Source: Nonomuraea angiospora
GTDB lineage: Bacteria; Actinomycetota; Actinomycetes; Streptosporangiales; Streptosporangiaceae
Assembly: GCF_014873145.1 (NCBI RefSeq)
Contig: NZ_JADBEK010000001.1
Location: forward strand, 248,001 to 312,000
Length of the DNA: 64,000 nt
Direction of reading: 5' to 3'
Part shown: positions 19,513 to 28,342 of the stretch, piece after piece
Layout of the letters: the number at the start of each line of letters is the position of its first letter
Position numbering within the stretch: the first letter of the stretch is position 1
Notes under the pieces: model-generated
Seen by the model: only the letters and a program-made list of their open reading frames with translations
Database searches by the model: none
Told to the model about the DNA's origin: nothing
Translations under genes and position numbers: made by a program

Positions 19513-20514
19513 ATGAGCGTCGCCGAAGAGTTGCCAGGCGGAAACGACGCGGCACTGCTGCGTCAAAGTCTCGACGAGGTCCGGCGTGTCATCGTCGGCC
19601 AGGACCACATGGTCGAAAGACTGATCGTGGCCCTGCTGGCCCGAGGGCACTGCCTGCTCGAAGGAGTCCCAGGCGTCGCCAAGACCCTCGCCGCCTCCAC
19701 CCTGGCCACTGTCGTGGGCGGCACGTTCGCCCGGATCCAGTTCACCCCCGACCTCGTGCCGAGCGACATCGTCGGCACCCGCGTCTTCCACCCCTCCAAC
19801 GAGAAGTTCGATGTCGAGCTCGGCCCCGTGTTCGTCAACTTCCTGCTGGCCGACGAGATCAACCGCGCCCCCGCCAAGGTCCAGTCCGCGCTGCTGGAGG
19901 TGATGGCCGAGCGGCAGGTCACCCTCGCCGGCGTCACCCACCCGCTGCCCAGGCCGTTCATCGTGCTCGCCACCCAGAACCCGATCGAGTCCGAGGGCGT
20001 CTATCCGCTGCCGGAGGTGCAGCGCGACCGGTTCCTGTTCCGGGTGCGGGTGCCGCACCCCAGCGCGCACGAGGAGCTGGAGATCCTCCACCGGATGAGC
20101 GTCAAGCCGCCGGTCCCCGAGCGGGTGCTCGACCCCGACAAGCTGCTGGCCCTGCAGGAGGCGGCCGAGCAGGTCTCGGTGCACCAGCTCGTCGCCGACT
20201 ACGTGGTGCGGCTGGTCATGTCCACCCGCAGCCCCGCCGACTACGGCCTGTCCGACCTGATCGACACCATCGAGATCGGCGTCAGCCCCCGGGCCACGCT
20301 GGGCCTGGTCTCGGCCGGGCGGGCGCTCGCCCTGCTGCGCGGCCGCGACTACCTGCTGCCCGACGACGTACGCGACGTGGCGGTGGACGTCATGTCGCAC
20401 CGGCTCATGCTCACCTTCGACGCCCTGGCCGACGGCGTCGACCCGGAGCAGGTCGTCAAACAGATCCTGCAGGCCGTGCCCCCGCCCCTCGTCGTCTGGA
20501 ACCAGAACCGGTGA
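19513..20514 (+). CDS. MoxR-family AAA ATPase
   Basis: A 333-residue AAA+ ATPase: Walker A in LLEGVPGVAKT, Walker B in NFLLADEINRAP, sensor 1 in VLATQNPIE, and an arginine-rich VQRDRFLFRV. MoxR ATPases act as chaperones that mature metalloproteins or cell-envelope complexes together with DUF58 and VWA partners, which follow here within 7 bp and by overlap. The long upstream open frame runs antisense to the kinase-like gene; ATG 19513 is the family start. Confidence 0.93.
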   Translation: MSVAEELPGGNDAALLRQSLDEVRRVIVGQDHMVERLIVALLARGHCLLEGVPGVAKTLAASTLATVVGGTFARIQFTPDLVPSDIVGTRVFHPSNEKFDVELGPVFVNFLLADEINRAPAKVQSALLEVMAERQVTLAGVTHPLPRPFIVLATQNPIESEGVYPLPEVQRDRFLFRVRVPHPSAHEELEILHRMSVKPPVPERVLDPDKLLALQEAAEQVSVHQLVADYVVRLVMSTRSPADYGLSDLIDTIEIGVSPRATLGLVSAGRALALLRGRDYLLPDDVRDVAVDVMSHRLMLTFDALADGVDPEQVVKQILQAVPPPLVVWNQNR

Positions 20515-20521
20515 GCGGCCT

Positions 20522-21454
20522 GTGAACACGGCGGAACAGGCGCTCAGGCGGCTGGAGCTGACGGTCACCCGCCGGCTGGACGGGCTGCTGCACGGCGCCC
20601 ACCAGGGGCTGCTGCCGGGCCCGGGCAGCGAGGCCGGCGACAGCCGCGTGTACGTGCCAGGCGAGGACGACGTGCGCCGCATGGACTGGGCGGTCACCGC
20701 GCGCACGACAGTCCCGCACGTACGCGATCTGATCGCCGACCGCGAGCTGGAGACCTGGGCGCTGGCCGACCTGTCGCCCAGCATGGACTTCGGCACCGCC
20801 GACACCGACAAACGCGACCTGGTCGTCGCGGCGGTAGGGGCGATCGGGTTCCTGTCGAGCAGGATGGGCGACAGGTTCGGCGCGCTGGTGCTGCACGACG
20901 AGTACGTGCACCGCATGCCCGCGCGCACCGGACGCCCGGCACTCTACGGGCTGCTGCACTCGCTCATGGACGCCCCGCGCGGCCGGATCGTGCCCGACGC
21001 GCCCGATCTGGCCGAGGGCATCGAGGTGCTGTCGGCCAGCCGGCGGCGGCGCGGCGTGCGGCTGATCGTCTCCGACTTCCTCGACGCCCGCCCCAGCCTC
21101 GACCCCGACGCCGAACGCCCCTGGGAGCGCCCCATCAGGCGGCTGGCGGCCCGTCACCAGGTGCTGGCGGTCGAGGTGATCGACCCGCGCGAGCTGGAAC
21201 TGCCCGACGTGGGGCGGGTCGCGTTCACCGACCCCGAGAGCGGGAAAGTACGCGAGGTGCATCTTTCACCCAAGGTTCGGCAAGCGTACGCGGAGGCGGC
21301 CGCCCTGCAGCGCGAGGGCACCCGCGTGGCGCTGCGCCGCGCCGGCATCGCGCACCTCGTGCTGCGCACCGACCGGGACTGGGTGTTCGACATCGCGCAG
21401 TTCGTCCTCCGCCAGCGCCGCATGAGCCATCTCGCCCACAGGAGACCTACGTGA
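20522..21454 (+). CDS. DUF58 domain protein
   Basis: A 310-residue protein with the DUF58 core: [23 protein letters not shown], where R.Y..GD..R.IDW is the family signature, followed by a VWA-like fold ([19 protein letters not shown]). It starts at GTG 20522, 7 bp after moxR, and its end overlaps the VWA gene as GTGA. The partners are likely to act as one complex on an unknown envelope or metalloprotein target. Confidence 0.9.
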   Translation: MNTAEQALRRLELTVTRRLDGLLHGAHQGLLPGPGSEAGDSRVYVPGEDDVRRMDWAVTARTTVPHVRDLIADRELETWALADLSPSMDFGTADTDKRDLVVAAVGAIGFLSSRMGDRFGALVLHDEYVHRMPARTGRPALYGLLHSLMDAPRGRIVPDAPDLAEGIEVLSASRRRRGVRLIVSDFLDARPSLDPDAERPWERPIRRLAARHQVLAVEVIDPRELELPDVGRVAFTDPESGKVREVHLSPKVRQAYAEAAALQREGTRVALRRAGIAHLVLRTDRDWVFDIAQFVLRQRRMSHLAHRRPT

Positions 21455-22398
21455 CTTTTCTGGCCCCCGGCTGGCTGTGGCTGTTCCTGCTGGTGGGGCT
21501 GCTGGTGGCCGGGTACATCGCCTCGATGTTCGCCCGGCGCCGCTACACCGTGCGCTTCACGAACCTGGCCCTGCTCGACCTCGTCGCCCCCGCCGGCCCC
21601 GGCTGGCGCCGCCACGTCGGCCCCGCGCTGTTCCTCCTCATGATGGCGCTCCTGGTCGTCGGCGCCGCCAAACCCGCCGACCAGGTACGCGTGCCGCGCG
21701 ACCGCGCCACCATCATGATCGCGCTGGACGTGTCGCTGTCCATGGACGCCGACGACGTCCAGCCCGACCGGATCAACGCCGCCAAGGCCGCGGCGCAGGC
21801 GTTCGTCAGGGAGCTGCCGGACCGCTTCAACGTCGGCGTGGTGTCCTTCGCCCGCTCCGCCAACGTCGTCATCTCGCCCACCACCGACCACCAGGCCGTG
21901 GTCACCGCCATCGGCACCCTCACCACCCGGCCGGGCACCGCGATCGGCGAGGCGGTCTTCAACTCGCTCGACTCGCTGCGCTCGTTCGACCAGCAGGCCG
22001 CCACCGACCCGCCGCCGGCCGCGGTCGTGCTGCTGTCCGACGGCGACAACACCTCGGGCAGGTCCGTGAACGAGGCCATCGACGCCGCCCAGCAGGCCCG
22101 CGTGCCGGTCTCCACGATCGCGTACGGCACCCAGGAGGGCACCGTCAACATCGACGGCCGCCCGGTGAACGTGCCGGTCAACAAGCAGACCCTGCAGTCG
22201 CTGTCCGACGGGACCAGCGGCCGGGCCTACACGGCCGAGTCCGGCAGCGAGCTGCGCGAGGTCTACGAGCAGATCGGCACCTCGCTCGGCTACAAGCTGG
22301 TCAACCAGGAGATCACCCAGTGGTTCATCGTGGCCGCGATCCTGGCCGGGCTGCTGGTGGCGGGCGCGGCGGTGCTGTTCGGCTCCCGGATCCCCTGA
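21451..22398 (+). CDS. VWA domain membrane protein (BatA-like)
   Basis: A 315-residue protein: two N-terminal membrane segments ([19 protein letters not shown] and [15 protein letters not shown]), a von Willebrand A domain with the MIDAS motif [12 protein letters not shown] and a later [10 protein letters not shown], and a C-terminal helix ([19 protein letters not shown]). This is the aerotolerance BatA-type layout. The GTG start overlaps the DUF58 gene stop by 4 nt. It is the last gene of the moxR operon. Confidence 0.9.
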   Translation: MTFLAPGWLWLFLLVGLLVAGYIASMFARRRYTVRFTNLALLDLVAPAGPGWRRHVGPALFLLMMALLVVGAAKPADQVRVPRDRATIMIALDVSLSMDADDVQPDRINAAKAAAQAFVRELPDRFNVGVVSFARSANVVISPTTDHQAVVTAIGTLTTRPGTAIGEAVFNSLDSLRSFDQQAATDPPPAAVVLLSDGDNTSGRSVNEAIDAAQQARVPVSTIAYGTQEGTVNIDGRPVNVPVNKQTLQSLSDGTSGRAYTAESGSELREVYEQIGTSLGYKLVNQEITQWFIVAAILAGLLVAGAAVLFGSRIP

Positions 22399-22476
22399 CG
22401 TCACCCCTGCCTCGAGGCCGCCTGCTGTGCGACTTGTACACTCTTGAGGTTTCTTGGGGGAAATCGGGGGAGTGGC

Positions 22477-23241
22477 GTGCCGCTGGAGCAGGTCCTGGTG
22501 TTGCTGGTCGCGGCGGCAGCGGCGGGGTGGGTCGACGCCGTCGTGGGCGGGGGCGGGCTGGTGCAGCTCCCCGCGATCTTGATGACCGGGCTGCCCACGG
22601 TCGAGGCGATGGCCACCAACAAGCTGTCGTCGGTCTTCGGCACCACCTCCGCGGCCGTCGCGTACGCGCGCTCCACCAAGATCGACCGGCAGGTGGCGCT
22701 CCCCGGCGCCGGGCTGGCCGTGCTGAGCGCCGGGCTCGGGGCGTCGGCGGCGGCGGCGATCTCGGCCGAGGTGCTGCGGCCCGTCGTCATGGTGGTGCTG
22801 CTCGGGGTGGCCGCGTTCGTGACGCTGCGGCCCGCGCTCGGGGCCGTGCCGGTGCCGCACCTGCGGACCCGCGGCCGGGTGCTGGCCGCGGTGGCGGTGG
22901 CCGGGGTGGGGATCGCCTTCTACGACGGCATCATGGGGCCGGGCACGGGGACGTTCCTCATCGTCGCCTTCACCACCATCCTCGGGCTGGACTTCGTCTC
23001 GGCCTCCGCGTCCGCCAAGATCATCAACGTGGGGACGAACCTCGGGGCGCTGCTGGTCTTCGGGTTCCAGGGGCACCTGAACTGGGGCCTCGGGCTCGGC
23101 ATGGCCGTGTGCAACGTGGCCGGCGCCCAGCTCGGCGCGCGGATGGCGCTCAAGCGGGGCACCGGCTTCGTGCGGATCGTGCTGCTGTGCGTGGTGGTGG
23201 CCCTGGTGGCCAGGCTGGCGTGGCAGCAGTTCGCCGCCTGA
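22477..23241 (+). CDS. TSUP (TauE/SafE) family membrane transporter
   Basis: A 254-residue membrane protein with the internal duplication typical of sulfite/sulfonate exporters: AGWVDAVVGGGGLVQLPAIL in the first half and AFYDGIMGPGTGTFLIVAF in the second. About eight hydrophobic helices are visible. It begins at GTG 22477, after a GGGGGAG site. The family moves sulfur-containing or organic anions, but the substrate is unknown. It stands alone between the moxR operon and the convergent NmrA-like gene. Confidence 0.87.
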   Translation: MPLEQVLVLLVAAAAAGWVDAVVGGGGLVQLPAILMTGLPTVEAMATNKLSSVFGTTSAAVAYARSTKIDRQVALPGAGLAVLSAGLGASAAAAISAEVLRPVVMVVLLGVAAFVTLRPALGAVPVPHLRTRGRVLAAVAVAGVGIAFYDGIMGPGTGTFLIVAFTTILGLDFVSASASAKIINVGTNLGALLVFGFQGHLNWGLGLGMAVCNVAGAQLGARMALKRGTGFVRIVLLCVVVALVARLAWQQFAA

Positions 23242-23245
23242 CGGG

Positions 23246-24082
23246 TCAGGCCAGGAGGGAGCGGACGTACTCGCCGATCGGCTGGGTGGGGCGGCCGATG
23301 AGGTCGCGCAGCGTGCCGGGGGTCTGGGAGAGCCAGCCGCGGGCGATGTTGACGTCCACGTCCGCCATGATCTCCGCGAACGGCGCCGGCAGGCCCGCCC
23401 CGGCCAGCACGACCGCGTACTCGTCCTTCGGCAGGTCCTGGTAGACGACCTCCTTGCCGGTGACCGCGGCGATCTCGGCGGCCAGGTCGGCCCGGGTCCA
23501 GCTCGTGTCGCCGGACAGCTCGTACACCTTGCCGTCGTGGCCCTCGCCGGTCAGCACGGCGGCCGCGGCGGCGGCGTAGTCGGCGCGGGAGGCGGAGGCG
23601 ACCCGGCCGTCGCCGGCGGCGCCGTGCACGGCGCCGAGCTGCGGGGCGGCCGTGATCGCCGGCGCGTAGACCTCGTTGTACCAGTTGTTGCGCAGGATCG
23701 TGTACGTCACCCCGGACGCCTTGATGTACTCCTCGGTCGCCCGGTGGTCGGCGGCGAGGAGGGCCTCGGTGGTGTCGGCGGCGGGCGCGCTGGTGTAGAC
23801 GAGCGTGGCGCCGGCCTCCTTGGCGGCGTCCACGACGGTCGAGTGCTGCTGCAGGCGGTTGGGGTCCAGGCCGGAGATGAGCAGCACCTTGGTGGCGCCC
23901 CGCAGCGCGCTCCTGACGGTCTCGGGCCGGTCGTAGTCGGCCTGGCGCACCTCGACGCCGAGGTCGGCGCCCTTCTCCGGGGTGCGCGCGGCGGCGACGA
24001 TCCGCTCGGCGGGGACGCGCTTCCTGAGCTCCTCGACCACCAGCCGGCCCAGCTGCCCGGTGGCCCCGGTCACCACGATCAT
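23246..24082 (-). CDS. NmrA-like NAD(P)-dependent oxidoreductase (QorB-type)
   Basis: A 278-residue atypical short-chain dehydrogenase: the nucleotide motif VTGATGQLGRLVVEEL at the N-terminus, LLISGLDPNRLQQHSTVVDA and TILRNNWYNE are typical of the NAD(P)H:quinone oxidoreductase QorB/YtfG group. I chose ATG 24082, which follows GGGAGA by 6 bp, over the codon at 24094. It diverges from the HxlR regulator across 78 bp, which contains a GTACTT/AAGTAC inverted repeat. A quinone- or aldehyde-responsive pair is likely. Confidence 0.88.
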   Translation of the reverse strand: MIVVTGATGQLGRLVVEELRKRVPAERIVAAARTPEKGADLGVEVRQADYDRPETVRSALRGATKVLLISGLDPNRLQQHSTVVDAAKEAGATLVYTSAPAADTTEALLAADHRATEEYIKASGVTYTILRNNWYNEVYAPAITAAPQLGAVHGAAGDGRVASASRADYAAAAAAVLTGEGHDGKVYELSGDTSWTRADLAAEIAAVTGKEVVYQDLPKDEYAVVLAGAGLPAPFAEIMADVDVNIARGWLSQTPGTLRDLIGRPTQPIGEYVRSLLA

Positions 24083-24115
24083 GATTTCTCCCATTCAGTA
24101 CCAGCGCTTTGGTTA

Positions 24116-24136
24116 GTACTTTCTATCAGGAAGTAC
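24116..24136. promoter_or_regulatory. Inverted repeat, likely HxlR operator
   Basis: GTACTT, nine bases, AAGTAC: a perfect 6-bp inverted repeat in the 78-bp divergent space between the NmrA-like and HxlR genes. The spacing suits a winged-helix dimer of the HxlR family, whose members often bind TAC-containing dyads upstream of a divergent oxidoreductase. Confidence 0.6.
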
Positions 24137-24160
24137 CCGCGAACGCGTACGCTGGTTTCC

Positions 24161-24532
24161 ATGGAGGAGTTCGAAGAGCTGGTGGCCGATGTCTTCTCGC
24201 GCCGGTGCACCTCGCGCTCGGTGCTGGAGACGATCACCGGCCGCTGGGCGATCCTGGCGCTGGTGGCCCTGTACGAGGGGCCCTACCGCTTCAACGCGCT
24301 GCGCCGCCGGGTCGACGGGGTGAGCGAGAAGATGTTGTCCCAGACCCTCCACGCGCTCGAACGCGACGGCATGGTGCTGCGCGTGGCCGAGACCTCGATC
24401 CCGCCCAAGGTCGAGTACAGCCTGACCGAGCTGGGCCGGGAGGCCGCCGAGCGGCTCGTCCCCCTCCTGGAGTGGGTGGAGGAGCGCATGCCCCAGGTGG
24501 TGTCCTCCCGGGAGGAGTACGCCGCCCGCTGA
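24161..24532 (+). CDS. HxlR-family winged-helix regulator
   Basis: A 123-residue regulator with the HxlR pattern: RCTSRSVLETITGRWAILAL at the N-terminus (the Cys position is conserved in redox-sensing members), RFNALRRRVDGVSEKMLSQT as recognition helix, and PPKVEYSLTELGREA in the wing. ATG 24161 is chosen; the frame is open upstream only because it crosses the divergent gene antisense. It probably represses the NmrA-like gene and itself through the inverted repeat just upstream. Confidence 0.9.
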   Translation: MEEFEELVADVFSRRCTSRSVLETITGRWAILALVALYEGPYRFNALRRRVDGVSEKMLSQTLHALERDGMVLRVAETSIPPKVEYSLTELGREAAERLVPLLEWVEERMPQVVSSREEYAAR

Positions 24533-24571
24533 ACGCCCGCTCGCCCGCGGGCGGCTTTCCTACGGCTTTCC

Positions 24572-24586
24572 TACAATGGGGCCATG
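24572..24586 (+). promoter_or_regulatory. -10 box for leaderless WYL regulator
   Basis: TACAAT at 24572-24577 lies 6 bp before ATG 24584, so the transcript probably begins on the start codon. No ribosome-binding site is present. Confidence 0.5.
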
Positions 24587-25555
24587 CGTGCCAGCCGCCT
24601 GCTCTCGCTGCTCCTGCTCCTGCAGTCGCGCGGCCGCATGACCGCGCCGGAGCTGGCCGAGGAGCTGGAGGTGTCGGTCCGCACGGTCTACCGCGACGTG
24701 GAGGCGCTGTCGGCGGCCGGCGTGCCGGTCTACGCGGACCGGGGGCCCGCGGGCGGCTACCAGCTGCTCGACGGCTACCGCACCCGGCTCAACGGGCTGA
24801 CCAGCGAGGAGGCCTCCTCGCTGTTCCTGGCGGGGCTGCCCGGCCCGGCGGCCGAGCTGGGGCTGGCCGAGGTGGCCGCCACCGCGGAGCTGAAGCTGCT
24901 GGCCGCGCTGCCGCCCGAGCCGCGCTCGCACGCCTCGCGGATGCGCGAGCGGTTCCTGCTCGACGTGCCGAGCTGGTACCGCTCGGCCGACGACGTGCCA
25001 CATCTGAGCGAGGTGGCCGAGGCGGTGTGGGACCAGCGGCCGCTGCACATGACCTACCGGCGCTGGGGGCAGCAGGAGGTCGACCGGGTGATCCACCCGT
25101 ACGGGCTGGTGCTCAAGGGCGGCTCGTGGTACATGGTGGCCGCGCCGCCGGGCGGCAGCGCCCGCACCTACAGGGTGGCGCGGATCCTGACCGTGGAGAC
25201 GCTGCCCGGCCGCTTCGCCTGGCCCGAGGGGTTCGACCTGGGCGAGTTCTGGCAGGGCTACGCCAAGGAGTTCCGCGAGCGGATGTACACCGCCGAGGCC
25301 GTCATCAGGCTCGCCCCCGGCCGGGAGGAGCTGCTGGCGTACACGATGGGGTCCGACGTGGTGGGCGCCGCGCTGGCCGCGGCCGGCGAGCCCGATCCGG
25401 AGGGCTGGCTGACGCTGACGGTGCCGATCGAGTCGATCACGCACGCGCGCTGGCTGCTGCTGCGGATGGGGGCGGACGTCGAGGTGCTGGGGCCGCCGGA
25501 GCTGCGGGCGCTGATGGGCGAGGCGGTCGCCGAGCTGCGCAAGCTGTACGAGTAG
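24584..25555 (+). CDS. YafY-type HTH/WYL-domain transcriptional regulator
   Basis: A 323-residue regulator: N-terminal DeoR-like helix-turn-helix (MTAPELAEELEVSVRTVYRD with the ADRGPAGGYQL wing), then a WYL domain (HMTYRRWGQQ, HPYGLVLKGGSWYMVA) and a C-terminal WCX extension. WYL domains bind small ligands or nucleic acid. It sits directly before the LysE and hydrolase genes (39-bp gap) and may control them, but the sequence does not prove this. Confidence 0.9.
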   Translation: MRASRLLSLLLLLQSRGRMTAPELAEELEVSVRTVYRDVEALSAAGVPVYADRGPAGGYQLLDGYRTRLNGLTSEEASSLFLAGLPGPAAELGLAEVAATAELKLLAALPPEPRSHASRMRERFLLDVPSWYRSADDVPHLSEVAEAVWDQRPLHMTYRRWGQQEVDRVIHPYGLVLKGGSWYMVAAPPGGSARTYRVARILTVETLPGRFAWPEGFDLGEFWQGYAKEFRERMYTAEAVIRLAPGREELLAYTMGSDVVGAALAAAGEPDPEGWLTLTVPIESITHARWLLLRMGADVEVLGPPELRALMGEAVAELRKLYE

Positions 25556-25594
25556 GCCGATAACCAGGCGACTTCCCGGCGCGGTTCTGGGAAC

Positions 25595-26227
25595 ATGCCG
25601 CGCATGTATCTTCTCGCTTTCGTGGGCGCGTGCGTCCTGGTGGCCATGGCGCCAGGGGTCAGCACGGCCATCATCCTGCGCCAGACGCTGCGCGCGGGCC
25701 GCGGCTCCGGCATGGCCGCCACGCTGGGCAACGAGACCGGCATCCTGCTGTGGGGGCTGGCGGCCGCCTTCGGCCTGTCGGCGCTGCTGGTGGCCTCGCA
25801 GCTGGCCTATGACGTGATGCGCGTGGCCGGCGCCGTGGTGCTGGTCGTGATGGGCGCCCAGGCGCTGTGGCAGGCCCGCAAGGGCGCCCCCGCGACTGGC
25901 ATGGAGGCCGAGGAGGCGGTGGTGCCGGGCCGGCGCGGACCGTACCTGGCGGGCCTCGGGACCTGCCTGGCCAACCCGAAGGCGGCGGTGTTCGCGATGT
26001 CGTTCCTGCCGCAGTTCGTCAGGCCCGGTCAGAACGTGCCGGTCACGCTCGCGACGCTGGCCGTCGTGTGGGTGCTGGTCGACCTGGCCTGGTACGGGCT
26101 GCTCATCTGGACGGTGGCCAGGGCCAAGGCGGTGCTGGGGCGGCCCGCGGTGCGCCGGCGGCTGGAGCAGATCTCCGGCGTGGTGCTGATCGGGCTGGGC
26201 GTGCGGCTGGCGGTGGAGTCACGATGA
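25595..26227 (+). CDS. LysE family amino-acid/metabolite exporter
   Basis: A 210-residue membrane protein with six hydrophobic segments and the LysE/RhtB N-terminal signature VAMAPGVSTAIILRQTLRAG, plus LGTCLANPKAAVFAMSFLPQFV. It would export an amino acid or a similar metabolite. ATGs at 25595 and 25604 are both possible; neither has a ribosome-binding site. Its stop overlaps the start of the following hydrolase gene (ATGA), so the two form an operon. Confidence 0.88.
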   Translation: MPRMYLLAFVGACVLVAMAPGVSTAIILRQTLRAGRGSGMAATLGNETGILLWGLAAAFGLSALLVASQLAYDVMRVAGAVVLVVMGAQALWQARKGAPATGMEAEEAVVPGRRGPYLAGLGTCLANPKAAVFAMSFLPQFVRPGQNVPVTLATLAVVWVLVDLAWYGLLIWTVARAKAVLGRPAVRRRLEQISGVVLIGLGVRLAVESR

Positions 26228-26958
26228 CGATCTGGCACGCCGAGCGGGGCACGGGCGAGCCCGTCGTGCTGCTGCATTCGACGGCGACCGACTCGCGCAT
26301 GTGGGACGCGCAGGTGGAGGCGCTGTCCGAGCGCTTCCGGGTGATCACGGTGGACTTCCGGGGGTACGGGCGCAGCCCCTACCGGTCGGACGGCCCGTAC
26401 AGCGACAGTGACGACGTGGCGCGGCTGCTGGCCGCGCTGGAGGTGAGCCGGGCGGCGCTGGTCGGCTCGTCGGGCGGGGGCCGGGTCGCGCTGGAGCTGG
26501 CGGCGGCCGGGCTCGCCGGCCGGCTGGTGCTGCTCAACCCTCTCTCCGACCTGGCGCCCACACCGGACCTGCGGGCCTACTGGGACGAGGAAGGGCGCCT
26601 GCTGGAGGCGGGCGACGTCGAGGGCGCGGCGGAGCTGAACGCGCGCACCCTGCTCGGGCCCGAGGCGTCGCGGGAGGCGTTCGGGCGCGTGGTGGAGATG
26701 CAGCGGCACGCGTTCGAGGTGCAGCTGGCCGCCGATCCGGAGCCGTCGCAGGTCGAGAAGGAGTTCTCGCCGGCGGAGATCGACGTGCCGGCGCTGGTCG
26801 TGGCCGGCGCGCGCGACCTGCCCTACTTCCAGGAGAGCGCCCGCCACCTGGCCGGCGAGCTGCCCCGGGCGCGGCTGGTCGAGCTGGAGTGGGCCGGGCA
26901 CCTGCCCGCCCTCGAACGTCCCGAGGAGATCAACCGGCTGCTCCTGGACTACCTTTAG
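26224..26958 (+). CDS. Alpha/beta hydrolase
   Basis: A 244-residue alpha/beta hydrolase. The oxyanion/HG region is VVLLHSTATDSRMW, the nucleophile elbow is LVGSSGGGRVAL, the acid is Asp in VVAGARDLPYF and the base His in LEWAGHLPALE. The layout is closest to 3-oxoadipate enol-lactonase-like or general carboxylester hydrolases. It starts inside the exporter stop and is followed after 3 bp by a tiny HTH gene. Confidence 0.87.
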   Translation: MTIWHAERGTGEPVVLLHSTATDSRMWDAQVEALSERFRVITVDFRGYGRSPYRSDGPYSDSDDVARLLAALEVSRAALVGSSGGGRVALELAAAGLAGRLVLLNPLSDLAPTPDLRAYWDEEGRLLEAGDVEGAAELNARTLLGPEASREAFGRVVEMQRHAFEVQLAADPEPSQVEKEFSPAEIDVPALVVAGARDLPYFQESARHLAGELPRARLVELEWAGHLPALERPEEINRLLLDYL

Positions 26959-26961
26959 GGC

Positions 26962-27174
26962 ATGACGAACGACCTGGCGACCCTCCTTCGGCAGGCGCAG
27001 GACGACGACCCGCTGCTGGCCCTGCACGCCACGACCGCCCTGCGCCGCGAGATCGAGCGTCTGGAGGCGGTCCAGGTGCGGCGGGCCAGGGTGGCGGGGC
27101 TGGCCTGGGCGCAGATCGCCGACGCGATCGGGGTGAGCAAGCAGGCCGTGCACAAGAAGTACGGCCGCCGCTAG
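26962..27174 (+). CDS. Small helix-turn-helix protein
   Basis: A 70-residue protein that is nearly all helix. The C-terminal half, RVAGLAWAQIADAIGVSKQAVHKKYG, is a clear helix-turn-helix of the sigma-region-4-like type. It begins at 26962, 3 bp after the hydrolase stop, and ends 4 bp inside the convergent SRPBCC gene end. It may be a transcription factor for its operon; nothing else can be said. Confidence 0.8.
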   Translation: MTNDLATLLRQAQDDDPLLALHATTALRREIERLEAVQVRRARVAGLAWAQIADAIGVSKQAVHKKYGRR

Positions 27175-27593
27175 CCCGCCCACCTGTCCGCGAACCAGCC
27201 CAGCACGATGTTCCAGGAGTAGCCGCGCCGGATGCGCCCGGCCACGTCCGGGGGCAGCGTGTCCAGGCCGCGGTGCTCCAGCAGCACCTCGGTGCCGCCC
27301 TCGACCGGGCTGAAGGCCACCTCGATCTCCATCCGGCCGCCCTCGTTGAGCAGGTCGGCCCAGACGAGGCGGCGCGGCGGCTCCCAGGCGAGGATCCTGC
27401 CGGTGTCGACGTGGCCGCCGTCGGACCACAGCTCGCGCAGGAAGCCGTCCTCGAAGCGGATGGCGACCGCGCGGGCCGGGTCGACCCAGCTGTGGCGGCC
27501 GCGCACGTACCAGCTGTCGATCTCGTCGGTGAAGATCCGGAACGCGGTCGCCGGGTCGACGGGGACGGTGACGCTGGCCTGGACGGAGTTCAC
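27171..27593 (-). CDS. SRPBCC/AHSA1 domain protein
   Basis: A 140-residue START-like domain: SVQASVTVPVDPATAFRIFT opens the fold, followed by a beta-rich middle (FEDGFLRELWSDGGHVDTG; MEIEVAFSPVEGGTEVLLEH) and a long C-terminal helix ending WNIVLGWFADRW. The family binds hydrophobic ligands. Its GTG start overlaps the ArsR stop (GTGA), the standard ArsR-SRPBCC operon. The function is unknown. Confidence 0.87.
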   Translation of the reverse strand: MNSVQASVTVPVDPATAFRIFTDEIDSWYVRGRHSWVDPARAVAIRFEDGFLRELWSDGGHVDTGRILAWEPPRRLVWADLLNEGGRMEIEVAFSPVEGGTEVLLEHRGLDTLPPDVAGRIRRGYSWNIVLGWFADRWAG

Positions 27594-27925
27594 CGGCCGC
27601 GCTCCACGTGGTCCTTGAACGAGCCGAGCTGCTCGGCCCAGAACGCCTGCACCTGGTCCAGCCAGCCCTGCAGCGCCGCGAACGGCTCCTGGCGCAGCGT
27701 GTAGAGGCGCAGGCGGGCGTCGGCGCCGCCCGCCTCCGCCTGTACGAGACCGCCCGCCCGCAGCACGCGCAGGTGCCTGCTGAGGGCGGGGGCGCTCATC
27801 TGGACGGCCTGCGCCAGCTCGCCGGCCGGTCGCGGGCCCTCGCGCAGCAGGTCGATGACCTTGCGCCGGGTGGGATCGGCGAGCGCGGCCAGCGTCGCGT
27901 CGATTTCGTTAACGTTGGTGTTAAT
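27590..27925 (-). CDS. ArsR-family winged-helix regulator (non-canonical start)
   Basis: About 111 residues. The N-terminus NEIDATLAALADPTRRKVID, the helix MSAPALSRHLRVLRAGGLVQ and the wing are typical ArsR. However, no ATG, GTG or TTG occurs between an in-frame TAA and the first conserved residue; the first in-frame ATG is in the middle of the DNA-binding helix. I therefore mark the ATT at 27925 as the probable start. It is autoregulated if the dyads just upstream are its operators, and is co-transcribed with the SRPBCC gene. Confidence 0.7.
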   Translation of the reverse strand: MNTNVNEIDATLAALADPTRRKVIDLLREGPRPAGELAQAVQMSAPALSRHLRVLRAGGLVQAEAGGADARLRLYTLRQEPFAALQGWLDQVQAFWAEQLGSFKDHVERGR

Positions 27926-27978
27926 TGTTGCCTGCTTCCGTTAGGCTGTTAACCCTTAACGCTAGAGGCAATTATTGC
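27909..27978. promoter_or_regulatory. Cluster of three AT-rich dyads, likely ArsR operators
   Basis: Three perfect inverted repeats lie between the ArsR and VOC genes: TTAAC-N6-GTTAA at 27909-27924, GTTAA-CCC-TTAAC at 27948-27960, and GCAAT-T-ATTGC at 27968-27978. Their AT content is unusual for this chromosome. The first overlaps the start of the ArsR gene itself. Confidence 0.6.
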
Positions 27979-27990
27979 GGAGGTCTGCAC

Positions 27991-28332
27991 ATGAGTGTCG
28001 AGCTGGGTTACTACACGCTGTCCGTGGCGGACCTGGACCGGGCGGCCGTCTTCTACGGGGCGCTGTTCGGCTGGGAGTTCAGGCGCGAGCACGAGACGTA
28101 CCTGCACGTCACGAACACGGCCGTGGCGATGGGCCTCGTCGCGCGCGGGCCCTCCTCGCAGCCGAACCTCTACTACCACGTCACCGACATCGACGCGGCC
28201 GTCAAGCGGGTGCGGGAGCTGGGCGGCGACACCGGCGAGCTGTACGACAGCAAGTCGGGGCGCGGCTGCACGTTCACCGACGACCAGGGCACGGAGATCA
28301 GCCTCTGGCAGCCGGCCCCCGGGTTCGAGTAG
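27991..28332 (+). CDS. VOC/glyoxalase-like protein
   Basis: A 113-residue single-domain vicinal-oxygen-chelate protein (LGYYTLSVADLDRAAVFYGA, LYYHVTDIDAAVKRVREL, FTDDQGTEISLWQP). GGAGG stands 7 bp before the ATG. Metal ligands at the usual His/Glu positions are only partly kept, so it may bind rather than convert its ligand. It diverges from the ArsR/SRPBCC pair and shares its control region. Confidence 0.87.
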   Translation: MSVELGYYTLSVADLDRAAVFYGALFGWEFRREHETYLHVTNTAVAMGLVARGPSSQPNLYYHVTDIDAAVKRVRELGGDTGELYDSKSGRGCTFTDDQGTEISLWQPAPGFE

Positions 28333-28342
28333 GCCGGGTCTC

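Noticed and set aside
17517..20525. 1002-codon plus-strand frame through the 61-bp repeats and into moxR
   Set aside because: Shadow frame: low-complexity Arg/Gly product, antisense to DUF2268 and kinase-like genes and out of frame with moxR.
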